Source: Actinocatenispora sera
GTDB taxonomy: Bacteria; Actinomycetota; Actinomycetes; Mycobacteriales; Micromonosporaceae
Direction of reading: 5' to 3'
DNA length: 64,000 bases
Assembly: GCF_018324685.1 (NCBI RefSeq)
Contig: NZ_AP023354.1
Coordinates: 6,034,426 to 6,098,425 of the forward strand
Both the position numbers and the translations under genes were made by a program. The notes below the pieces were generated by a model, which made no database searches, was not told where the DNA came from, and saw nothing but the letters and a program-made list of their open reading frames with translations. Shown piece by piece: positions 51,970 through 59,328 of the stretch; position 1 is the first letter of the stretch, and the number at the start of each line of letters is the position of its first letter.

Positions 51970-52060
51970 CTCAGCGCGGCGGTCATCCGCTGGGGGGCGT
52001 AGGACGGCCGCGCAGTGGGGGGAGTCGTCGAGCAGTATCGGGGGGTTCTGCTCGACCCGA
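51970..52060 (-). ncRNA. 6C-like small RNA
   Basis: Read leftward, hairpin 1 is GTCGAGCAG/CTGCTCGAC (52056-52027) with a loop containing CCCCCC (52045-52040). A linker with CCCCCC (52022-52017) leads to hairpin 2, stem GCGCGGC/GCCGCGC (52013-52007 with 51980-51974), loop CCCCCC (51997-51992). Two stems each closing a six-C loop is the definition of the actinobacterial 6C RNA, whose C-rich loops pair with G-rich mRNA sites. No clear leftward promoter or U-tract is seen, so strand and ends are uncertain. Confidence 0.55.
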
Positions 52061-52070
52061 GACTTCCACG

Positions 52071-52097
52071 GGCCCCGCCGGTCGCACCGGCGGGGCC
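52071..52097. terminator. Strong GC hairpin beside the 6C-like RNA
   Basis: GGCCCCGCCGGT and ACCGGCGGGGCC form a perfect 12-bp stem with a three-base loop, followed on the plus strand by TCTTC. It may terminate rightward transcripts or flank the small RNA; the T-tract is short. Confidence 0.5.
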
Positions 52098-52155
52098 TCT
52101 TCACGTTCCGCCACGATCAGTGACCTTGGTCGGCGCCGCTAAGCTAAACGGATCA

Positions 52156-52182
52156 ACGTTCCTGATAGCTGGCGTGGAACGT
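52156..52182. promoter_or_regulatory. Inverted repeat upstream of TetR gene
   Basis: ACGTTCC (52156-52162) and GGAACGT (52176-52182), perfect seven-base arms with a 13-base spacer, 28 bp before the GTG start. A likely autoregulatory TetR operator. Confidence 0.5.
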
Positions 52183-52210
52183 CGCTCTCGATCCGCACCG
52201 AGGAGGACCC

Positions 52211-52792
52211 GTGCCCGCAGCGGGTGACACCGGCAGGACCCGCGGCAGGCGCGCCGACGCGGTACGAAACGAGCAGGCGCTGCTCGCCGCCGCCGCCGAG
52301 GTGTTCGTCGAGGCCGGCGTCGACGCGCCGATCCGGCAGATCGCCGCCCGGGCCGGCGTCGGGCTGGGCACCATCTACCGGCACTTCCCCACCCGCGCCG
52401 ACCTGGTCGTCGCCGTGTTCCGGCACCAGGTCGAGGAGTGCGCCGAGGCCGGGCCGCGGCTGCTCGCCGCCGCCGACTCCCCGCTCGCCGCACTGCGCGC
52501 GTGGATCGACGCCTTCGCCGACTTCCTCGTCACCAAGCACGGCCTGGCCACCACGATGCAGTCGGAGGGCAGCGGGTTCGCCGCCCTGCACGGGTACTTC
52601 GTCGACCGGCTGGTGCCGGTCTGCAGGCAGTTGCTCGACGCCTGCACCGCGGCCGGCGAGATCGACACCGACCTGTCGCCGTACGAGCTGTTGCGCGGCA
52701 TCGGCAACCTGTGCATCGCCGCCGACGACCGGTACCAGCCGCGCCGCCTGATCGACCTGCTGCTGCGCGGCCTGCGCCCGTCCACGACCTGA
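52211..52792 (+). CDS. TetR-family regulator
   Basis: 193 residues. HTH: NEQALLAAAAEVFVEAGVDA, PIRQIAARAGVGLGTIYRHF, PTRADLVVAVF; the C-terminal helices resemble the SbtR-like ligand domain (DRLVPVCRQLLDACTAAGEI, YELLRGIGNLCIAADD). GTG 52211 follows AGGAGG. It converges on an SDR gene 80 bp away, a common pairing in which the TetR protein controls the dehydrogenase, though the promoters are at opposite ends here. Confidence 0.88.
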   Translation: MPAAGDTGRTRGRRADAVRNEQALLAAAAEVFVEAGVDAPIRQIAARAGVGLGTIYRHFPTRADLVVAVFRHQVEECAEAGPRLLAAADSPLAALRAWIDAFADFLVTKHGLATTMQSEGSGFAALHGYFVDRLVPVCRQLLDACTAAGEIDTDLSPYELLRGIGNLCIAADDRYQPRRLIDLLLRGLRPSTT

Positions 52793-52871
52793 CCCGGACG
52801 GTCGGGGCCGGCGAGCGGAAGCGAAGCGGGGCCACGCCGGCGAGAGACCGGCCCGGCTGGCCCGGGGCCGA

Positions 52872-53666
52872 TCAGGGCAGGATCGAGTCCACGTAGCCGC
52901 CGTCGACCCGCACCGCTCCCCCGGTGGTGGCCGACGCGAACGGCGAGGCGAGGTAGACCACCAGGTTCGCGATCTCCTCCGGCTCGATCAGCCGCTGCAG
53001 CAGCGACTGCGGCCGGTACCTCACCATGAACTCGTGCTGCGCGGCGTCCCAGGGCAGCTCGTCGCCCACCAGCTCGCGGACGAAGTCCTCCACCCCGCCG
53101 GTGTGCGTCGGCCCGGCGATGACGGAGTTGACCGTGACCCCGGTACCGGCGGCGTCCTTGGCGAAGCCGCGGCTGACCGCGAGCAGCGAGGTCTTCGTCA
53201 TCCCGTAGTGGATCATCTCGGCCGGGATCACCACCGCCGAGTCGCTGGCCAGGTTGAGCACCCGGCCCCAACCGCGGCTCTTCATCCCGGGCAGGTAGGC
53301 GCGGATCAGCCGGATCGCGGACAGCACGTTGACCTCGAAGTACCGGCGCCACTCGGCGTCGTCGATCGCCAACGGCTCGGCCGAACCGAAGATGCCCAGG
53401 TTGTTGACCAGGATGTCGACCGCCGGCGTGGCCGCCACCACCGCCGCGGCGCCCTGCTCGGTGGCGAGGTCGCCGACCGCACCGGTCACGTCGGCGCTGC
53501 CGGCTGTGGCCCGTACCGCGGCGACGGCGTCGGCGACCCGCTGCTCGCCGCGGCCGTTGACGACCACCGCGGCGCCCGCCCGCGCCAGGCCGGTGGCGAT
53601 GGCCTGCCCGATGCCCTGGGTCGACCCGGTGACCAGCGCGGTACGGCCGGAGAGATCGATCTGCAT
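52872..53666 (-). CDS. Short-chain dehydrogenase/reductase
   Basis: 264 residues, classical SDR. NAD(P) motif TALVTGSTQGIGQAIATGLA near residue 9, NNLGIF, and catalytic Ser-Tyr-Lys in NLASDSAVVIPAEMIHYGMTKTS. The unusually small NNLG (rather than NNAG) and a loop PTHTGGVEDFVRELVGDELP fit a subgroup of SDRs. Coenzyme preference is likely NADP(H), from the Arg after VVVNGR. Substrate unknown. ATG 53666 follows GAGGGGAG. Confidence 0.88.
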   Translation of the reverse strand: MQIDLSGRTALVTGSTQGIGQAIATGLARAGAAVVVNGRGEQRVADAVAAVRATAGSADVTGAVGDLATEQGAAAVVAATPAVDILVNNLGIFGSAEPLAIDDAEWRRYFEVNVLSAIRLIRAYLPGMKSRGWGRVLNLASDSAVVIPAEMIHYGMTKTSLLAVSRGFAKDAAGTGVTVNSVIAGPTHTGGVEDFVRELVGDELPWDAAQHEFMVRYRPQSLLQRLIEPEEIANLVVYLASPFASATTGGAVRVDGGYVDSILP

Positions 53667-53753
53667 GCCGCGCTCCCCTCGTCGGTGCGCCCGCCCCGGA
53701 GCCTATGCCCCGCCCCCGCCGGCCGGGCCGAATCCGCGCGGACGCCCGCCCGG

Positions 53754-53931
53754 TCAGCCAGTAGCGGGTTTGCGTTCCTCGCCGAGATGGGCAACCTCCT
53801 TCCGGTTGCGGCCCACGCGGTCCCGGACGTCGTCGATCGAGCGGATCGCCGGGAATGATCAGGTTGTGCACGAAGCGCCAGTCCCAGATCGTGGCGTCGT
53901 CGCCGACGGCATGGACACGAAGGTCGGTCAC
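53754..53931 (-). pseudogene. Remnant of a GNAT-type acetyltransferase
   Basis: From GTG 53931 leftward the translation is TDLRVHAVGDDATIWDWRFV, HNLIIPGDPL; after a shift near 53847 it continues SIDDVRDRVGRNRKEVAHLG and stops at 53754. The fragment matches the opening of a family of actinobacterial acetyltransferases as I recall it, but the acetyl-CoA-binding core is absent. It is therefore a dead fragment. The remaining space to 54045 shows no gene. Confidence 0.5.
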
Positions 53932-54045
53932 CGGCCCCGACCCGGGACCGCCCGTTCGGCGGTTCGAGTGCCCCGCAACGGATCGGGGCGGTCGCCGCGG
54001 GTGCCGGGCCCCCGCGCCCGCCGGCACCCGCGGCGGCGGCCGATC

Positions 54046-54291
54046 TCAGCTGCGCTTGGAGATCTTGAGGCTGACCCACTTCCCGATGTACGTGCCGGCA
54101 CCGGCAAGCGCCGCGCAGGCCGCCGGCCAGGACGACGTCGAGACGTCGTCGAGGACGATCGCGAACACCACGAAGGCGATGATCCAGGCGATGGCGGCGC
54201 CGAGCAACGCGCTCGACACCGCCCCGGCGAGTGCGTGGGGGTAGTTCTTCTCGGTCGGCGAGTCGACGTGCGGCGCGGATTTCGTCGTCAT
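54046..54291 (-). CDS. Small two-helix membrane protein
   Basis: 81 residues. A short polar N-terminus is followed by two helices (LLGAAIAWIIAFVVFAIVLD and WPAACAALAGAGTYIGKWVS) and a basic end LKISKRS, so both ends probably face the cytoplasm. No known function. ATG 54291 has AGAGAG upstream. A 29-bp tandem array sits in its upstream region, between it and the divergent PaaX-type gene. Confidence 0.65.
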   Translation of the reverse strand: MTTKSAPHVDSPTEKNYPHALAGAVSSALLGAAIAWIIAFVVFAIVLDDVSTSSWPAACAALAGAGTYIGKWVSLKISKRS

Positions 54292-54310
54292 GGCTCTCTC
54301 TATCCGGTCG

Positions 54311-54447
54311 ACGGGTCCACGACGTCCTGACGGACGTCAACGGGTCCACGACGTCCTGACGGACGTCAACGGGTCCACGACGTCCTGACGGACGTCAACG
54401 GGTCCACGACGTCCTGACGGACGTCAACGGGTCCACGACGTCCTGGC
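54311..54447. repeat. 29-bp tandem repeat, 4.7 copies
   Basis: Copies start at 54311, 54340, 54369, 54398 and 54427 (partial), each carrying ACGGGTCCACGACGTCCTGA followed by CGGACGTCA. Each has two GACGTC palindromes, so the array displays a ladder of evenly spaced GACGTC sites in a divergent promoter region. Confidence 0.9.
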
Positions 54448-54605
54448 GGACCGTCGTACGGCGCCGTCAGGCTGCGGCGTGAACCGCACGAACTGGGTGT
54501 GTCTGCAAGAATCCAAACGCGCGCCGCCCGGGGCAAGAACGTCCCGATCCACGACGAGAATGTGGCATCCGAACCTGCGGCCGCTGCGGTGCGGTGGAGG
54601 AGCGG

Positions 54606-55478
54606 GTGACGGCGCGCGAGATCAGGTACCGGATGACCCGGGCCGAGTTCGACGTGGTCAGCGTGTTCGGCGGTCTGCTGGCCACCGAGGTGCCCGGGCC
54701 GGTGTTCGTCGCCGTGCTGGCTCATCGCGGCTACTCGGCGAGCAGCGTGCGCAACCAGCTGAGCCGGATGGTCGTGCGTGGCGTGCTCGTGTCCCGGCGG
54801 TGCGGGCGGCACACCAACTACCGGCGGGCCGCCCAGATCAACCACCAGTACGAGCGGCTGTCCGGCACCCTCGACGTGCCCGAGTACACGGGCAGTTTCC
54901 CGGCACTGATCGTCACGATCCCGGAGTCGGACCGGTCCCACCGCGACCGCGTGGTCTACCTCGCCCGCCTCTGCGGCTACCGTCCGGTGCGGGCCGGCGT
55001 GCTCATCGCCCTCGACACCCCGGCCGCGGACCGGCTGCGAGTCGCTCTCGCCGAGGCACGCGTCGACCACGACGGCGTCGACGCGTGCACCCTCGTACCG
55101 GCGTCCGACGAGCAGGCGCGGGCCTGGGTACGGCGGGCGTTCGAGCCGGCCGCGGCGGGCGCCGCCGTCGATGCGCTGGCCGCACGGGTCGCGGCGATGG
55201 TGGCCGACCCGGATCTGGACCAGGCCCGGTACTTCGACGTGTTCCATGCCCTGTCCGCCCAGACGAGCCGCACGCGGCCGCTGCCGCGCTCGCTCGCGCC
55301 CGGCTACGACGCCGACACCCGCCTCGCCGACCTGGCCAGCCGCGTGGTGGACGTGTGGCTCGAACGGTTCGCACCGGCGATGTTCGACGAGGTGGCCGGC
55401 TTGCCCGAGGCGGCATCGATCGAATGGGACCAGGCCCGCTGGGCGGCGGTCGGAACGGCCCCACCCGACCTCCGGTAA
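54606..55478 (+). CDS. PaaX-like transcriptional regulator
   Basis: 290 residues. N-terminal winged helix typical of PaaX: EFDVVSVFGGLLATEVPGPV, YSASSVRNQLSRMVVRGVLV, SRRCGRHTNYRRAAQ; then the middle PaaX domain and a helical C-terminus. PaaX represses phenylacetate catabolism by sensing phenylacetyl-CoA, but no paa genes are here, so the target differs. GTG 54606 follows GGAGG; a GTG at 54594 is also possible. Confidence 0.65.
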   Translation: MTAREIRYRMTRAEFDVVSVFGGLLATEVPGPVFVAVLAHRGYSASSVRNQLSRMVVRGVLVSRRCGRHTNYRRAAQINHQYERLSGTLDVPEYTGSFPALIVTIPESDRSHRDRVVYLARLCGYRPVRAGVLIALDTPAADRLRVALAEARVDHDGVDACTLVPASDEQARAWVRRAFEPAAAGAAVDALAARVAAMVADPDLDQARYFDVFHALSAQTSRTRPLPRSLAPGYDADTRLADLASRVVDVWLERFAPAMFDEVAGLPEAASIEWDQARWAAVGTAPPDLR

Positions 55479-55528
55479 CCGCACCGAACCCGTTCGCGGC
55501 CGGCCGCGGCCTGGATTAGGGTGCGCGC

Positions 55529-56125
55529 ATGAAAAGCGCGGAGCTAAGCAGCGAACACGACCTGACCGGCGTGCGGCTGACCACCCCGCGCCTGATCCTG
55601 CGGGCGCTGCGCGACGAGGACATCGACGCGGTCACCGAGGCGTGCCAGGACCCCGAGATCCAGCGGTACACGATGGTGCCCTCGCCGTACCGGCGGGCCG
55701 ACGCCGAGCAGTTCGTGCGCAGGGTGGCCCCGGCCCTGCGGGCGGCGGGCACCGGCGCGCCGTTCGGAGTCTTCACCGCCGACACGGCCACGCTGGTCGG
55801 CACGGTCGGGCTGCTGGAGATCGGCGAGCTGGACGAGCCGGCCGGCGGCCGGGCGGGCATCGGCTACTGGACCGCACCGGCGGCGCGGCGGCGCGGGTAC
55901 ACCACCGAGGCGGTCGGCGCAGTGTGTCGCTGGGGATTCCGCGAGCTGGGGCTCGCCGTGATCTCGTGGGAGGCGATCGTCGGCAACGACGGCTCGTGGG
56001 AAGTGGCCCGGCGCAACGGTTTCGTCCGCGAGGGAACCCGCCGCGCCCGCCTCCTGCACCGGGGAGTCCGCCGGGATCTCTGGGTCGCCTCCCTGCTGCC
56101 CGGCGACCTCGGCGCCCCGGCGTAG
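55529..56125 (+). CDS. RimJ/RimL-type GNAT acetyltransferase
   Basis: 198 residues. GNAT fold: TPRLILRALRDEDIDAVTEA at the start, acetyl-CoA loop AAARRRGYTTEAVGAVCRWG near residue 125, and the conserved ISWEAIVGNDGSWEVARRNG, FVREGTRRARLLHRGVRRDL. Relatives acetylate N-terminal amines or small amines. ATG 55529 lies a few bases after TAGGGT, so it may be leaderless. Confidence 0.88.
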   Translation: MKSAELSSEHDLTGVRLTTPRLILRALRDEDIDAVTEACQDPEIQRYTMVPSPYRRADAEQFVRRVAPALRAAGTGAPFGVFTADTATLVGTVGLLEIGELDEPAGGRAGIGYWTAPAARRRGYTTEAVGAVCRWGFRELGLAVISWEAIVGNDGSWEVARRNGFVREGTRRARLLHRGVRRDLWVASLLPGDLGAPA

Positions 56126-56190
56126 TCGGTTCACCGGCCGGCGGATGGCCGAAACGGCCGAGGGACGCGGGCTCGGGTACCCGGCCGCGG

Positions 56191-56646
56191 TCAGTCGGCG
56201 TGGGTGGTGGGCGTCTGCTCGACGAGGGCCGCGGTGGCACGGTCGAGGAACTCGCAGAACCGCGCCTGCTCGTCGGGCGTGAAGCGGTCGGTGAGGGCGC
56301 GTTCGAGCACGACCACCTCCTGGTACGCGCGCGCCAGCAGGTCTCTCCCGGCCGGGGTGAGGGACGTGAGCATGACCTTGGCGTGCACCGCCGCCGACCG
56401 GCGTTCGACGAGCCCCTTGCGGCGCATCCCGGTCAGGACCGTGGCCATGCTCTGCTGGGTACCTCCGACCGCGCGAGCCAGCTGGGCGCCGGACATGCCG
56501 TCCGCACGCGACAGGGTCAGCAGCACCGTGTACTGCGTCATGGTCAGCCCGTAACCACGCAGCACCGCCTCGTGGTGGGCCATCAGTGCCTGTTCGGCTC
56601 GCCGGATGCGGGTGCACACGTACTCCTCGATCGGCACGTCGGGCAT
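56191..56646 (-). CDS. MarR-family regulator divergent from quinone oxidoreductase
   Basis: 151 residues. Winged helix: LTMTQYTVLLTLSRADGMSG, AQLARAVGGTQQSMATVLTG, MRRKGLVERR, wing SAAVHAKVMLTSLTPAG. ATG 56646 follows GGGAG. It shares a 90-bp divergent control region with a quinone-type oxidoreductase gene and probably represses both, responding to an electrophile or phenolic compound. Confidence 0.88.
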   Translation of the reverse strand: MPDVPIEEYVCTRIRRAEQALMAHHEAVLRGYGLTMTQYTVLLTLSRADGMSGAQLARAVGGTQQSMATVLTGMRRKGLVERRSAAVHAKVMLTSLTPAGRDLLARAYQEVVVLERALTDRFTPDEQARFCEFLDRATAALVEQTPTTHAD

Positions 56647-56650
56647 GTCA

Positions 56651-56729
56651 CAACTCCCTCAGTTGACTCAACTAATTGATACTGGTTAGCTGCCTGAGTA
56701 TCAGGATACTGAGTCGACACAGGGAGTTG
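56651..56729. promoter_or_regulatory. Divergent control region with two palindromes
   Basis: AGTTGA-C-TCAACT (56661-56673) and AGTATC-AG-GATACT (56697-56710) are perfect palindromes, likely MarR sites. The two genes also have mirror-image leaders, CAACTCCCT at 56651 and AGGGAGTTG at 56721, each supplying its gene's ribosome site. Confidence 0.6.
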
Positions 56730-56735
56730 GTCACC

Positions 56736-57683
56736 ATGAAGGCCGTCGTTCTGGACACCGATGACCGGTTTCACCTGACCGAAATGCCCGACCCGATCCC
56801 CGGGCCGGGCGAGGTCGCGATCCGGGTCTCCCATGCCGGCGTGCAGTACGGCGACGTGCTGGCGCGCGACGGGCACTTCCCGCTGCCGCGCCCGTTCGTA
56901 CCGGGATTCGAGGCGGCCGGCGAGATCGTCGCCGTGGGCGACGGCGTGGCCGCCACGCGGGTCGGTGAGCGGGTGGTCGCGCTGATCGACGGCGGCGGGT
57001 ACGCCGAGATGGTGACCGCACCGGGGGTGCTGACGATCGACGCCACCGGCGTCGATCCGCGTACCGCCGGAGGGTTCGGCTGGGTGACGCCGACCGCCTA
57101 CGACCTGATCCACACCACCGCCCGGGTACGGACCGGCGACCGGGTGCTGATCCATGCGGCCGCCGGCGGGGTCGGCGCGCTGGCCGGGCAGTTCGCCGCG
57201 GCCGCGGGCGCGGCCCGGATCGTCGGCGTCGTCGGCAACGCCGGCCAGGTCGAGCCGGCGCGCGGATTCGGCTACCACGAGGTACTGGTGCGCGATCGGT
57301 TCCCCGCGGCGCTGGGCGACGAGAGGTTCGACGTGATCCTCGATCCGATCGGCGGCGCCACCCGAGTCGCGAACCTGGCGCGGCTGGCGCCGCACGGTCG
57401 GATCGCGGTCTACGGCAACATCGCCAGCTTCGAACCGATCACCGTGTCGGCCAACGACCTGCTGATGCAGGGCCAGTCCCTGCTGACCTACAACAGCAGC
57501 CTGGCCAGCCAGACCCGTCCGGAGCGGTTGGCCGACAGCGCCTCTCGCGCGATGGCACTGGTCGCCGACGGCTCGGTGCGCATCGACGTCACCGCCGAGT
57601 ACGGCCTCGCCGACGTCGAGACCGCCATCGCCGACCTCGCCGACGGCAGGACCCACGGCAAGGTCGTGGTCCGCGTCGGGTGA
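56736..57683 (+). CDS. Quinone-oxidoreductase-type medium-chain dehydrogenase
   Basis: 315 residues. N-terminal GroES-like domain (MPDPIPGPGEVAIRVSHAGV, FVPGFEAAGEIVAVGDGV) and a Rossmann domain with VLIHAAAGGVGALAGQFAAA near residue 140 and DVILDPIGGA. No zinc-binding cysteines, so it belongs to the zinc-free quinone oxidoreductase group that uses NADPH. ATG 56736 follows AGGGAG. It is divergent from and probably regulated by the MarR protein. Confidence 0.88.
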   Translation: MKAVVLDTDDRFHLTEMPDPIPGPGEVAIRVSHAGVQYGDVLARDGHFPLPRPFVPGFEAAGEIVAVGDGVAATRVGERVVALIDGGGYAEMVTAPGVLTIDATGVDPRTAGGFGWVTPTAYDLIHTTARVRTGDRVLIHAAAGGVGALAGQFAAAAGAARIVGVVGNAGQVEPARGFGYHEVLVRDRFPAALGDERFDVILDPIGGATRVANLARLAPHGRIAVYGNIASFEPITVSANDLLMQGQSLLTYNSSLASQTRPERLADSASRAMALVADGSVRIDVTAEYGLADVETAIADLADGRTHGKVVVRVG

Positions 57684-57784
57684 TCCGGGCCCGGCCCGCC
57701 GACCGAGGCGGCCGTCGTCCATGGTCGGCGGGACCCGGCCCGTCGGCCGAGGGCGGCGGCCACGATGCCGCGATCGGCGCCGGG

Positions 57785-58156
57785 TCAGCCGACCGGGGTG
57801 ACCGACCCGACCTGCAGCAGGCCGGCCAGCCGGGCGAGCGTCGACGGGACGATCCAGTAGTAGACCCAGGTGCCGCGGCGCTCGCAGTCGATCAGGCCGG
57901 CCTGGCGCAGCACCTTCAGGTGGTGCGAGATCGTCGGGCCGCTCACCTCGAACCCGGGCGTCAGCTCGCACACGCAGACCTCGCCCCCGGCGTGCGAGGC
58001 GATCCGCGACAGCAACTGCAGCCGGGTCGGGTCGCCGAGGGCCTTGAACGCTCCCGCGGCGTTCACCGCATCGGTCGCCGGGATCGGCTCCTGCGCCAGC
58101 GGGGTGCAGCAGCCGGTGTCCTCGGCACCGGTCAGCACCGGGAGCTGTTTCGACAT
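57785..58156 (-). CDS. arsR: ArsR-family arsenic-responsive repressor
   Basis: 123 residues. Winged helix FKALGDPTRLQLLSRIASHA, GPTISHHLKVLRQAGLIDCE, RRGTWVYYWIVPSTL. The metalloid site EVCVCEL is the classical CxC of ArsR's DNA-binding helix region, and a further Cys pair (GCC) lies near the N-terminus. It should release DNA on binding arsenite. It is divergent from a small Cys-rich gene and arsM, with a CTTGA/TCAAG inverted repeat between. Confidence 0.9.
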   Translation of the reverse strand: MSKQLPVLTGAEDTGCCTPLAQEPIPATDAVNAAGAFKALGDPTRLQLLSRIASHAGGEVCVCELTPGFEVSGPTISHHLKVLRQAGLIDCERRGTWVYYWIVPSTLARLAGLLQVGSVTPVG

Positions 58157-58164
58157 GTTCCTAT

Positions 58165-58185
58165 CTTGACGGATGACGAATCAAG
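58165..58185. promoter_or_regulatory. Putative ArsR operator
   Basis: CTTGA (58165-58169) and TCAAG (58181-58185) form an 11-bp-spaced inverted repeat directly before arsR. TTGACG within it is a good rightward -35; a matching -10 is weak. Confidence 0.5.
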
Positions 58186-58229
58186 GCGCAAGCTCTGGTT
58201 AGACGTTCATCAATCCAGAGAAGGTCGCC

Positions 58230-58373
58230 ATGATCCGTCTCCGCCGCCGCCGCAACGCCCCGCTCCGCGTCGACGAGGCCTGCGGTTGCGCCTGCGACAG
58301 CACCTGCCAGGCGCACACCCGGCTCGACCGCGCACACACCCACGCCGTCTCGGTCCTCGGCGGACCCCGCTGA
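58230..58373 (+). CDS. Small Cys/His-rich protein between arsR and arsM
   Basis: 47 residues, starting MIRLRRRRNAPLRV, then DEACGCACDSTCQAHTRLDR and ending VSVLGGPR. Four cysteines in C-x-C-x-C-x3-C plus three His would suit binding of arsenite or another thiophilic ion. ATG 58230 has AGAAGG at good spacing, and arsM starts 24 bp after its stop, so the two are very probably one operon. I do not know a named family; a metal chaperone or buffer for ArsM is my inference. Confidence 0.6.
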   Translation: MIRLRRRRNAPLRVDEACGCACDSTCQAHTRLDRAHTHAVSVLGGPR

Positions 58374-58396
58374 TCCGGGCCACGAAGGGATTCACC

Positions 58397-59224
58397 ATGC
58401 CCCAGGACCAGAGCACCGGAAACGCGCTCCGCGACGAGGTACGGGCCCGCTACGCCGCGGCCGCCCGCCGCATCACGGCAGCGGCGCCGGCCGCAGGCTG
58501 TTGCGGACCGACCGACAGCGCGACCGTGCTGACCACCATCGACGCCAACGCCGACTGCTGCGGCGGCGACTCCTGCGGCACCGCCGAGGCCGACCCGTTC
58601 GGCGCCAGCCGGTACGACCAGGCCGACCGCGACCAGCTGCCCGCCGATGCGGTGACCGCCTCGCTGGGCTGCGGCAACCCGCTCGCGGTCGCCGACCTGC
58701 ACGAGGGCGAGACGGTGCTCGACCTCGGCTCCGGCGGCGGCATCGACGTGCTGCTGTCGGCCAAGCGGGTCGGACCGACCGGCCGCGCGTACGGGCTGGA
58801 CATGACCGACGACATGCTGACGCTGGCGCGCAGCAACGCGACCGAGGCCGGCGCCACGAACGTGGAGTTCCTCAAGGGCGAGATCGAGCACATCCCGCTG
58901 CCGGACGCGACGGTGGACGTGATCATCTCCAACTGCGTGATCAACCTGTCCACCGACAAGCCCGCGGTGCTGGCCGAGGCGTTCCGGGTGCTGCGACCCG
59001 GGGGCCGGATCGGCGTCTCCGACGTGGTCGCCGAGGACCGGCTCAGCCCGGCCGAGCGCGCCGACCGCGGCCAGTGGGTCGGCTGCATCGCCGGCGCGCT
59101 GTCGGTCACCGAGTACCACGACGGGCTGGCCGCGGCCGGCTTCACCGACATCGAGATCACCCCGACCCAGCAGGCGGCCGACGGCATGCACGCCGCCATC
59201 GTCCGAGCAGCCAAGCCGGCCTGA
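58397..59224 (+). CDS. arsM: Arsenite S-adenosylmethionine methyltransferase
   Basis: 275 residues. SAM-binding ETVLDLGSGGGIDVLLSAKR near residue 108. The three catalytic-type cysteines of ArsM are present: ASLGCGNPLA, IISNCVINLS and GQWVGCIAGALS. Extra N-terminal pairs GCCGP and DCCGGDSC may bind As(III). It converts arsenite to methylated, often volatile, arsenicals. ATG 58397 follows AAGGGA. Divergent arsR controls it; the small Cys-rich protein precedes it. Confidence 0.92.
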   Translation: MPQDQSTGNALRDEVRARYAAAARRITAAAPAAGCCGPTDSATVLTTIDANADCCGGDSCGTAEADPFGASRYDQADRDQLPADAVTASLGCGNPLAVADLHEGETVLDLGSGGGIDVLLSAKRVGPTGRAYGLDMTDDMLTLARSNATEAGATNVEFLKGEIEHIPLPDATVDVIISNCVINLSTDKPAVLAEAFRVLRPGGRIGVSDVVAEDRLSPAERADRGQWVGCIAGALSVTEYHDGLAAAGFTDIEITPTQQAADGMHAAIVRAAKPA

Positions 59225-59328
59225 ACCGCGGCCGCCGGGCCCGCGCCAGCACGGTCGGTGGCGTGTTCGACGCGATCGCGGAAGCCACGCGGCGCCCCCT
59301 CCCCCGACCCGGTCGGTGATCGACCGGG

